Source: a virus
DNA: 25,399 nucleotides
Direction: 5' to 3' (one strand)
IMG/VR virus record: IMGVR_UViG_3300032516_005962
Coordinates: 1-25,399 of that record
Shown here: positions 13,258 through 21,800 of the stretch, one piece after another
Layout: every line of letters starts with the position of its first letter
How positions within the stretch are numbered: position 1 is the first letter of the stretch
Program-made: the position numbers and the translations under genes
The notes under the pieces: generated by a model
The model's database searches: none
Told to the model about the DNA's origin: nothing
The model's input: only the letters and a program-made list of their open reading frames with translations

Positions 13258-14048
13258 TCCTTCACCGTCCCGCCAAATTCGGCTTCGCACGCCCGCCAAA
13301 ACGAGCAGTACTTGCGCCCGCAGATCCGAGGATGCGCTCGATTCGGCATGTAGAGTCCCGCCCGGATGACGTCCCGCGCCAGTGGATACATCATGTCCAC
13401 GAAGCGCAGATCGGACTCCTCTACCTCGAATTCGAGTTGCACCAGCTTCGGGGTCTTGTTCTTCACCAACACGTCGATCCGCCCGCGCCCCGAGGCCTCG
13501 GGCAACAGCCGCCGATAAGTGGCCACCTGAAATACTTGATCCGGATCCACGTCCGAGGGTGTGTTCCTTACGCTCTTTAGGTCAATGATCGTGCCGTGCT
13601 GGTCCACCAGGTCCACGAACCCACGCACATGGACCCCGCCGATCTCGCCCCAGACTTCGTGCTCGATCAGTTTCGGTTGCATCTGTGGCGCCACCTGTTG
13701 GATCCAGATGGCCACCAGCGCCTCCCCCGTGGCTTCCAACTCCACCGCACTCTCGTCGTCGCGTAACTGCACCTTCTCTGACGCGAGTTCGCCGCCGAAC
13801 GCCAGTTGGAAGCTCTTCTGAGCTTCCGCCAGCGGCAAGTCGCGTTTCGAGAGTTTCTTGAATTGCATCGCGATCTTGGCGACCTTGTGTACTGCCCGGC
13901 CCAGCGCCAGGGCGCCGCCGCCGACGTCCGGAAGCCCCCGGACGTATTTGAAGTACCACTTCGCCGCGCAACCGATCAGGGTCTTGGTCTGGCTGGGGGA
14001 GAGCACCTCCCCCAGCCCGCCGAGCTGCTCTACAGTTGCGGTCGCCAT
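13254..14048 (-). CDS. PD-(D/E)XK nuclease, RecB/Cas4-like, with four-Cys Fe-S site
   Basis: This is a 264-residue nuclease of the RecB C-terminal/Cas4 family. It shows GRAVHKVAK (His54), GFVDLVD (Asp146), IIDLKS (Asp156, Lys158) and QVATY (Gln174, Tyr178), the complete catalytic order H-D-(D/E)xK-QxxxY. One upstream Cys (27, GCAAKWYFKY) and three near the end (243, 248, 254 in CGRKYCSFWRAC) match the arrangement that holds a 4Fe-4S cluster in AddB, Dna2 and Cas4. It should degrade single-stranded or resected DNA ends. I chose the ATG at 14048 because AGAGAGGG lies at the right distance; the ATG at 14057 would put it too close. It overlaps the preceding gene by 19 bases. Phages use such nucleases for recombination-dependent replication or host DNA breakdown. 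Confidence 0.85.
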   Translation of the reverse strand: MATATVEQLGGLGEVLSPSQTKTLIGCAAKWYFKYVRGLPDVGGGALALGRAVHKVAKIAMQFKKLSKRDLPLAEAQKSFQLAFGGELASEKVQLRDDESAVELEATGEALVAIWIQQVAPQMQPKLIEHEVWGEIGGVHVRGFVDLVDQHGTIIDLKSVRNTPSDVDPDQVFQVATYRRLLPEASGRGRIDVLVKNKTPKLVQLEFEVEESDLRFVDMMYPLARDVIRAGLYMPNRAHPRICGRKYCSFWRACEAEFGGTVKE

Positions 14049-14665
14049 GTGAGCCATCCCTCTCTGGCCGCCTGGATGAACAGTGTGGACGCCAACCCCT
14101 GCACGTCCTCACTCGTGAACGTCACAGAACGGCTGTGCGCCGCGCCATGCTGCTCCGCCGTCCTGACGGCCTCCAAGGCCATAATCAGAAACTCGGTCAT
14201 GGCCGCGCCGTACTCCACCTTGGTGGGACAGGCTTCCCCGGCAACGGGTCCGCAAGCGGAAGCCTGTCGGCCATCCTTCCCGTTCCCACTTGCGCCGACC
14301 CCCTTCCCGTGGGTACCATTGTCTCCGGGATAACCTCCCACTTCCCGTCCACCGGGCCCGGCGGCAGCCAGCTTCTGGGGCCCGGAGGCGGGAGGGCTCG
14401 TAAAATCGACCGACCACTTCAACCCGCGCCGGTTGCCGTCCCGCACTTCCTCCTTGCAGATCGAGAACGGCTCTCCCGGCCGGATCCTCAACGTCTCGAT
14501 TTGCTCCGCCACCTCCGGCTCGAGGTAAGCGATCCGGTTCTCGGTCAGGCTGACCATCACCTGATCGCCGTAGCGGCCTTCGACCCGCTTCGGTTCCGGG
14601 AACCGCGGATCGATCGCCACCACTTGCGGAACATTCGTCTCAAACCGCACTTTCTCACGTGCCAT
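14030..14665 (-). CDS. Phage protein of the recombination module, possible DNA-binding barrel
   Basis: This is a 211-residue protein. The ATG at 14665 lies 7 bases after a GGAGGT site, which rules out the in-frame GTG at 14674 that overlaps that site. The N-terminal 90 residues (VRFETNVPQVVAIDP, then GRYGDQVMVSLTENRIAYLE, then RIRPGEPFSICKEEVRDG) look like an OB-type beta barrel, as in small phage single-strand binding proteins; this is an inference from pattern. A Gly-rich linker follows, into which a REP-like palindrome has inserted 17 residues (about 132-148). The C-terminus (EFLIMALEAVRTAEQHG, then FTSEDVQGLASTLFIQAARE) is helical. It overlaps the nuclease gene and may feed it DNA substrate. 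Confidence 0.65.
   Translation of the reverse strand: MAREKVRFETNVPQVVAIDPRFPEPKRVEGRYGDQVMVSLTENRIAYLEPEVAEQIETLRIRPGEPFSICKEEVRDGNRRGLKWSVDFTSPPASGPQKLAAAGPGGREVGGYPGDNGTHGKGVGASGNGKDGRQASACGPVAGEACPTKVEYGAAMTEFLIMALEAVRTAEQHGAAHSRSVTFTSEDVQGLASTLFIQAAREGWLTWRPQL
14222..14273. repeat. REP-like element inside the recombination-module gene
   Basis: GACAGGCTTCC (14227-14237) and GGAAGCCTGTC (14258-14268) are perfect 11-bp arms around a 20-base loop, with GTGG before the first arm. The element lies in frame in a Gly-rich linker and is translated as GRQASACGPVAGEACPT. It belongs to the same family as 4608, 21888 and 22264, but with a longer loop. Confidence 0.75.
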
Positions 14666-14690
14666 TTCATTCACCTCCAGAAAACTCTTG

Positions 14691-14735
14691 CCCCGTGGGG
14701 CGGGTTCTCAACCCGCGCGCGGCTCTCAGCCGCGC
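14691..14735. repeat. Tandem palindrome pair in an intergenic gap
   Basis: GCGGGTT-CTC-AACCCGC (14700-14716) is followed directly by GCGCGGCT-CTC-AGCCGCGC (14717-14735), with CCCCGTGGGG in front. Both stems are perfect and share the loop CTC. This is a two-hairpin REP-type element between the frameshifted gene (stop at 14742) and the ATG at 14665. Confidence 0.75.
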
Positions 14736-14741
14736 TCCGAG

Positions 14742-15258
14742 TCACGCTGCCGCCGCCCACGCCACCATGCGCGCCGCGAATTGATCGTGCAGCACCCCGG
14801 CCACCTGCGCTCGTTGCCGCGCCTCCAAGGGCGCCAGTTCGCGCTCGATGAGCGCCGCCAGGCGCTCGCCCACTCGCCGCAGATCCGGCACCTCGCGCAC
14901 CGGCTCGAGCGCCCGCCGCGCTATCGGCCCCAACTCCAGCGCCCATTCCCAACTCTCTGCCCAAACCCGCGCCAGCTCCCGCCACTCGGCCGCTTTCCGG
15001 TCGTACTCCCAGAGCACGTACAGGTACTGCGAGGTTTTTTTTCCCCGATCCGTCGCTGCCGGCCCCTTCGAGCAGTACCGCCCGCGCCGGCAGATCGCTT
15101 TCGGCGATCTCGCTGCCCGGGCGCACGAAGCGGCCCTCGAACTCGAAACCGTTGACCGCGCTCGGCGCCACCCGCCCGAGCATTTTGGCGAACGTCACTG
15201 CGCTTCGCCGTGTCGCCGTCCTGGGAATCCGAACCATCCGTCCGCTGTCGTTTTCCAT
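14742..15258 (-). CDS. Phage protein of unknown function, split by an A8 tract
   Basis: From the ATG at 15258 one frame encodes MENDSGRMVRIPRT through RPGSEIAESDLPARAVLLEG up to eight A residues (15042-15035 on the minus strand). Past the tract this frame becomes Gly/Ala/Arg repeats, whereas the +1 frame continues with sensible protein: SQYLYVLWEYDRKAAEWREL, then RRALEPVREVPDLRRVGERL, ending MVAWAAAA at 14742. The two halves join as one protein of about 171 residues if one A is dropped. The second half has no start codon with a ribosome site. Either the gene is broken, the tract is a sequencing error, or the frame is corrected by polymerase or ribosome slippage. Function unknown. It heads the recombination module. 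Confidence 0.65.
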
Positions 15259-15270
15259 GGCGATCATCAG

Positions 15271-15334
15271 ATTATCATGCTCGCGTGAGCTTGTCAAGAA
15301 AAATCTTGCTAACGCGAGCAATTCGTGGTAACCT
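15271..15334. promoter_or_regulatory. Divergent promoter region with nested dyads
   Basis: On the minus strand TTGACA (15297-15292) and GATAAT (15276-15271) lie 15 bases apart, before the ATG at 15258. On the plus strand TTGCTA (15306-15311) and a weak TAACCT (15329-15334) lie 17 bases apart, before the ATG at 15341. Between them TGCTCGCGT/ACGCGAGCA (15278-15286 with 15312-15320) encloses CAAGA/TCTTG (15295-15299 with 15304-15308). Both promoters overlap the dyads, so one bound repressor could cover both. Confidence 0.5.
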
Positions 15335-15340
15335 GTTGAC

Positions 15341-15547
15341 ATGGCAAGGAAACGCGGCAAGGATCCCCACGCTCAGGCGCTCAACAGCAAGCGTAACGCG
15401 AAGATGTCGCCGGAGCGCCGCAGTGAGGTTGCCCGACACGCTGCGACTGCCCGCTGGGCGGCCATGTCACCCGAGGAACGTTCCGCGGCCGCCAAACGCG
15501 CCGCTCAGACCCGCCGCAAGCGCCGCCCCAAGAAAGCCTCGGCTTGA
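15341..15547 (+). CDS. Small Lys/Arg-rich protein with a duplicated motif
   Basis: This is a 68-residue, very basic protein. The motif MSPERRSEVARHAATARWAA (from residue 21) is followed by MSPEERSAAAKRAAQTRRKR, a clear tandem duplication. Similar S/T-P-E-E-R repeats occur in small basic bacterial proteins of unknown function, and DNA binding by charge is likely. The ATG lies 6 bases after a weak -10 and has no Shine-Dalgarno, so it may be leaderless. It is transcribed away from the recombination module from the shared dyad region. Its 3' end overlaps the tail of a convergent small ORF by 43 bases. Confidence 0.6.
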   Translation: MARKRGKDPHAQALNSKRNAKMSPERRSEVARHAATARWAAMSPEERSAAAKRAAQTRRKRRPKKASA

Positions 15548-15651
15548 CGATTGCGTCTGCGCCGGTGAGCGCCGAAGTCCTCGGCCAACTCGAAGTCCTC
15601 GTCCTCCCAGTGACAGAGTTCGTCCTCGAGGAAGCAGTGCTCAACCCTCAT
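15505..15651 (-). CDS. Tiny acidic-to-basic protein at the end of the virion operon
   Basis: This is a 48-residue ORF with an ATG at 15651 and a GAGGT site 8 bases upstream. It overlaps the stop of the membrane-protein gene by 11 bases. The sequence runs from acidic and aromatic (HCFLEDELCHWEDEDFELAE) to strongly basic (HRRRRNRQAEAFLGRRLRRV). The 3' end overlaps the plus-strand 15341 gene. Support is limited to the ribosome site and coupling. Confidence 0.45.
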   Translation of the reverse strand: MRVEHCFLEDELCHWEDEDFELAEDFGAHRRRRNRQAEAFLGRRLRRV

Positions 15652-15862
15652 CGGCGACCTCGACCGGGCGCCCGTGCCGCCGCCGCCCATCGTGCCGCTC
15701 GTCGCACACGCCCTGGCGCACGAAGTCACGGTCCACCTGGTCCAGGACGCGCTTCTCCATTTCCAGCAGCGCCACGCGCAGGCGCAGGCTCAGCCAGACG
15801 TTGAATCCCTGGGAGGCCAGCGCCACCACGCTCACCACCACCGCAATCAATCCGTCGCTCAT
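15641..15862 (-). CDS. Small one-TM protein with coiled stalk
   Basis: This is a 73-residue protein coupled to the giant protein gene by an ATGA overlap. Residues 3-22 (DGLIAVVVSVVALASQGFNV) form one transmembrane helix. The next 20 (LRLRVALLEMEKRVLDQVDR) form a coiled stalk, then comes FVRQGVCDERHDGRRRHGRP. The plan fits a small holin, spanin-like or other lysis-associated inner-membrane protein at the end of a virion operon, but no family is certain. It may also assist insertion of the giant protein. Confidence 0.65.
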   Translation of the reverse strand: MSDGLIAVVVSVVALASQGFNVWLSLRLRVALLEMEKRVLDQVDRDFVRQGVCDERHDGRRRHGRPVEVADEG

Positions 15863-18800
15863 GGCTTCTGGCCCCCCTTCACGAGATCTCGAATCGCCGC
15901 CCCGTGGTGTTGCCGCAGTACCGACAGTTCCTCCGGCGACTTCGTTTGCAACCCGCTGAGCACCTTCAGGATCAGGACGCCGCGCACCTTACCGCGTTCC
16001 TCGGCATTCGCCAGCTGCCACACGTCCAGGGCCTGATCCAACCCGAGACTCTTGAACCCGCGCGTGAATCGGTCCGTGGTCGCCTGGCGCAGGACTCGCA
16101 CCAGGTCCTCTCGTGTGAGGTTACCCGCCTTCATCTGCTCCGCGATGATCGGCCCCGCGGGTTTGTGTTGCCGCAATGCCTGCGCGACGTCTGCCCTGGC
16201 CCGCGCCCGCGCGTAGCTCTCCTTCGGCTGCGCTCCGGCTGGGCGGCGTTCTCCGAGTAGTTCGGCTTGGAGCGCCTCCGCCGGCGTCTGCGTGACGTAA
16301 CTCGGTGCCGCGGTGATCCCGATCATGGGCAGGACCTGCATGGCGACGCCCGCCCCGCGTTGCCGCTCGCGTTGAATGTTCTGGAAGGCGTAGGGCCGGA
16401 TCCCCGTGAAGTACTTCAGGCTGTCGAGGACCTGCTTGTAGGCCGGGTCATGCGGATCATGGATCATCGTGCCCCAGAAGTCCTCGTTCGTCAAGACGTC
16501 GGCAGTCCGCCCGACCAGGGGGTTCAGTTTGTTCCGCGCGGCTTGCAACGGGTGCGCCTGGCCGAGCCCCAATCCGAGCCAGTGCACCTGATCCTTCATG
16601 TAGCCCGGCCAACTGAACCGTTCTGGGCGACCCTGCTCGTCGTAGTTGCCAGTGCGCGGAAAGAAGTAGTCTTTGCGATCGTCCGGGAGCCGGCCCCACC
16701 GCAGGTAGGCGTAGACGGCTCCCATGAACCCGATCAGCATCGGCAGTGCCAGCACGTACGCCATGCGATGCGTGAACTCCGGCCTCCCCGGCGCCCCGAA
16801 CTCAGGCGGCGGTCCACCGCCCGCCGGCGGCTCTCCGCCGGCCGGCGGCGCCGGGCGCCTACCGACGATCCTCCGTCCGATGCGCCCGGCCTGCCGGGCG
16901 TAGTCGATGTAGCCGCCTCCGAGTTCGCGGAACGTGCCGAGGTTCCACCCCAAACTCTGCACGCTGATCATCCCGAGGTCTTTCACCGCGCGGTTCCAGA
17001 ACAGGTCGTCGTAGACGAGTTGGCCCATCCGGTTGTCCACCGAATCCCAGCAGCGGGCGAAGACTTGGCGGACCTCCTCACGGGTGGCGTTCTGCGGCAG
17101 CCGTGCGAGTTCGAACTGCGCCATGTCGGCGAACACCCCGAGTTTCTGCCGAGGCACAACCCACTCCATGATCGGCCAGGCCGCGGTCTCCATGACCGCC
17201 GGCAGCGCCGTGAGAAGTACTCCTGCCGGGTTCTTCGCGGTCCAGAAATCCGCCAGCCGTTCCCGGAACTTGGTGCGGTAAACCGGATCCATGCGCGCGC
17301 GCCCGCCGCCGGCCAGCATCGCTTCGATGATCTTGACGGTCTCCGGGTCCTGGTTCGTGGCCGCGAACCACTCCCGGATGACCTTGTTGCCCTTCAGGAC
17401 ATTCTGCACCGGCGAGATCGGTACTTCGAGTACCCGCTGGACCGCCTTCAGCGGCATCCCTGCCGCGAGGTACTTGAGCGCGATCGCCAGCTTGGACGTC
17501 GCCGCATCTACCGAAGTGAACCCGAGGTGGAACCCGCTGAAGCTCAACGACCACTGGACCATCAGGTTCGCGCTGCCCAAGAGCGGTCTGAACCAGCCTT
17601 TCTGCCGCAGGCCCGGGCTGAGGAAGTTCTTCAGCACGACCACCGCGGACTCCGGCATAAACCACTTGCCCTTCAGGACGAACCCGCCCAGTGGGTAGGT
17701 CGCGCTGCCCTCCGCCAGTTCCATGCCGTACCGGATTTCCTTCAGCCGCGCCAACTCGGGGTGCGCCTCGATGAAGTCCTCGAACCAGGTGAACGTTGCC
17801 GGCGCCACTCGCTCGAAGGCCTCCGGGGCGTGAACGTAAGCCGCCACCAGGTTGGCCATCTTCTCGGCTTTGCGGCGCACGTACCGCCGGAAGTGCGCCG
17901 GCGGTTCCCCGCCCAGCCGCAAGTCAGCGAGCAGGCGCAACTCCTCGCGGTGGGGCTTCGTCTTAACGACCTGCTGGGACAACTTGTACCGATGATCGAG
18001 CACGTGCCCGATCTCGTGGACCAGGACGCTCTCCGGCCCGGCGAACCGCGTCTTCACTTCGCCCTTGCCCGGCTGCGCGTAGCCCCACGCCGGCCCGCGC
18101 AAGGTGGCCAGCCGCTCGTGGGTAATCCCCAGGCTCTTGGCGAATTCCTCGAGCCCGCGCATCATCTCCGCATCAAAGGCTTCGCGCACTTTGATCTCGG
18201 GCGGGCCCCACACCGTTCCGATCGGGTCGGGTGTCTCGGTCCACCCGAACGGCGGCCGCCCACCCAGCGCCGGCACGAACCGCGCCAGGCCCAGGTCCTT
18301 CATCTCCCGGATGAAGCGGTGCGCCAGCAAGAAGCGGTCCATCTCGCGCAACTTGAGCAACACCAGGTCCACCGGATTCCAGCTCACCGGTTCGAGCCCG
18401 GCTTCGAGCCCCTCGCGGAAGAACAGGTACGTGCGTTTCTTCAGGAACGCTTTCGGCCCTTCAAGCGGCCGCCGCCCGAAAATCGCTCGCCAGATTTTGG
18501 TTCGCTCTTCCGTGCTCCGCCGTTTCCAGATGTGCGGGAAATAGGTCTCGTAGTACGCGGTGAGCTTCCCCTCGCCCAACCCCTGCACCTCCCGGCGATG
18601 GTTGTCCAGCAGGTTGCGGAACAATCCCGCGATCGCGTCCAGGTCAGTGTTTTCCTGGGCCTGGCCCTCCTCCATCCTGTGAATGAAAGTTGACACGAAT
18701 TCGTGGGGCTGCCCCCGGAAAAACTTCCGCGCCTTGCGTAGCGCGGCCTCGGCGTGGTCGAAAGCTCGCGCGGTTTCCGCCCCGTGCGCACGCAGGCTCA

Positions 18801-21800
18801 AAGCGCTCTGGCGCGCCATAACGTCCAGACTCGCTGGCGCAAAGGTCTTTCGGACGTCCTGCCTGAACTCCCGCACCGCGTCCGCCGCCGCTCGCAGACC
18901 CTCGATCATAGGGCTCGGCTCCCCGGTCACGGGTCCGCTGACGGACGCCACCGGCGCCGCCGCTGCCGCCGGCGCCGGGGTAATCATCCGCATGAGCAGC
19001 GGCTCGTCGCCGAACAGACCCTCCTCGGGCAGTGCATCGAACTTCGGGTCGAACAATTCGCCCTGCGGCGGCGCCGGCTCCTCGCTGAAGAGGCCCGGTT
19101 GGGTCACTCCCGCGGCTTTCCTGAGTTTGCGCCGCGCATTCTGGCGCGTCAGAGCGCTGTTGAACTCCGCGGTCAGTCGCTCGGCTTCGATTCGCCGCTG
19201 CTGCTCGGCTTCGGCTTCTCGTTGCTTTCCGGTGTCGAAGTCGGGGAAGAGCTCCCGCTGGAGAGTGGGGCCGGCTTCAGCCGGCCGTCCGGAAACATCT
19301 TGTCGAACGTCTCGTCGAAGTTCCCCTCCTGGTAAGCCTCGAGCAGCTTCTCCAGGTTGCTCACTGAGTCTTTGGACATCTGCCAACACCCTCCTAAAAT
19401 CCGGCGCCGCCCGGCGAAAAACCGCCAGTGCTTCGCGCCCATGCGCCGCCACAATGTACTCCAAGTAGCGCCTGATGAGGTATCGCGCCTGCTCCCGATC
19501 GAGCCCCAGCAGCCGCCACCCCACAGGTCCCTCGGCCAGGTGGGCCCCGAGTTCCGCAGCCAGGATCTCCGTGTCACGTGGATATCCGCGGCTGATCAGG
19601 TTGTCTGTGGCGGCATCAGCGAGTGGATCGGTGAGGAAGTACACCGCACCGTCCTCACCCATCAGGTTCCTGACCTCCGGCGAGATCTGGAACTGTTGTG
19701 CATGGTGAACCTCATGGCGTGCCGCCCTGACGGCCGTAGGGCCGGCCTGGACAACAACCACATGTCCCGTCTCCGCACCTGCCGCTTCGAGGACGTCGGC
19801 GAACGCGTTGGCTGCCGAGTCGCGGACTGTTCGCAGGCGTCTGATGACTCGAGTAACGCGGTACGCCTCCATCAACCAACCGCCCAAAGGACCGTGCACC
19901 TGCTCGGCCTCCTGGAGAACCAGCATCGCCTGCTGGTTGACCAAGACGAGGGTCGGATCCTGCGTTCCACCCTGGATTAACCGCGCCTCGGCGTCCGCAC
20001 CCATCTCTCGACCCGTGTCATATCCCCGCCAGGGTTTCAACGGCTTCCCGCGCAAGTGCCAGGTTTCCCCCCGCCGCGCTGTCCGCTCGAACGCCGCCGG
20101 CAACTGCTCCCGCATGAAGACCACCGGCTCCCCGGCGCCGGCGCCCTTCGCTTTCGGCCTGCGTTCGGCCTTCTCGATCTCTTCGCGTTTCTCGATAAAC
20201 GCCGCCCGAAACGCCTCCTCGGGCGTCAACGGCGTGAAGAACGACGCCGGCGCGCCCGGCCGTCCGTTCGCCTCTTCGCCGGCGAAGGCCCGGAAGACCT
20301 TGGCCGCGTTCACCGGCCCGAGTTGCAGGGTCTTGGCAATGGCGATCGCTGGCTGACTGTAACCCTCGGTCGTCGGCCACAGCGTGGCCTGGCCGATGTA
20401 GTCAGCCACGCTCCGAACGCCGTGCGCCCGCATTTCCTCGAGCAGGTCGATCGCCTCGCGCACCCACCCCAGGATGTTCCAGTCGCCCCGCTGCGCCACC
20501 CGGACGATGGGCGCCACCAGGCGTTCGAGCTTCGCGCGCAGTTCCGGCGGCGCCGCTTCAAACTGATTCGTGTCCCGAAACAGCCGCCCCACCAGCAGGC
20601 GCGCGATCCGGCGCTTGCCCTCCTCGGTCACCAGCTCGTATTTGCGGGCGGTCCCCTTGACCGCGCGCTCCTCGATGTACTCGCCCTTCGCCTGGTCGGT
20701 GATGACGCCATCGGCCACCAGCCGGGCAATCACCGCAGGTCCGCCGTCCCCTTCGAGTGCCTGAAGGAGCGTTCCCTCCGGCCCCTGTTCGTCGATCTTG
20801 CCGGCGATGAAGTCGAGTGTCTCCTGTGACACTCGCCTCGAGTCAGCCAGGGCGCGCTCCGCCGGCGTCAGCGCCGCCGTCCCCGTCTTGTTCAGGTCCG
20901 TGATGGCTTCCTGGGGATCGAGTTCCTCGTCCGGCGTCTGGATCACGCGGACCAGCACCGGCTGCCGGAACTCGTTCAACCGCACCGGATCCAGACCGAA
21001 GTTCCGCGCCTTCCCCGCCAGGTAGTCGCGGTACTTCTGCGCCAGGCCCGGCTCGTGCTCGTAGACCCACTTCAGGATCAACGCTCGCCCGTTCCCGCCG
21101 AGCGGTCGCCCGTAACGGTCGATCATCGTAGGGCCCTGTTCCGGGCCCGGATCGTCCGTCACGAGCCAGGCCGGATCGAATTTCGCCGGACTCCGGTTCA
21201 GGCGCACACGTTGCTGATTCACCGCCTTCGTGTAGTCCCGGTCGTTGACGTACGGATACTCCGGGTTGGGCTGGAAAGTGTTCGGATCGTGCGACGTCAC
21301 CAGGTCGGCCGCCTCGATCAGCCGGTACTGCGCCGGGTATCGCCGATCCTCTCCCGGGACCAGGATGGCGGTGGCGTCGCCGCTTTCCATGCGTACAGCC
21401 AGCCCCGCCACCACCCGCTTGTGTTTCACCTCCCGCGCCGACACCCGCGCCTTCGCCGGCTCCAGGGGCTTCTCTGGCGCAGGGGGTTTCGCCTGCGGGG
21501 CCACCTCGGGTTTGGCCTTGACCGGTGTGGGTTTCGCCGGCGCCGCCGCCGCCGCCACCGGCTCAGGCTTGGCTTTCGGCGCGACCACCGGCGCGGCAGG
21601 CTTCAGTTCGGCCGCCGCCGGGGCTAACTTCAGCAAATCCCCCCGCGCCTCGTCGAACCCCGCCTCGTCGTTCATCCCCGCGGTCTTCAGCGGCCCGGGC
21701 CCTGGATAATGCTCCAACTCGAGCAGTTGTTGCACCTGCGTGCGGTTCCGCACTTTCGCCAGCGACGGCGGGAGCCGATCCGCCTCCATCGCCTCGGCCA

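Noticed and set aside
14671-15017. Continuation of the 15258 frame past the A8 tract to a stop at 14671
   Set aside because: The residues after the tract are Gly/Ala/Arg repeats typical of a wrong frame; the +1 frame gives a natural helical protein instead.
16267-18693. An 808-codon open frame on the plus strand opposite the giant gene
   Set aside because: It is exactly antisense to conserved domains of the 2852-residue protein, is rich in Arg/Pro/His as expected from reversed GC-rich codons, and has no ribosome site. It is a shadow.
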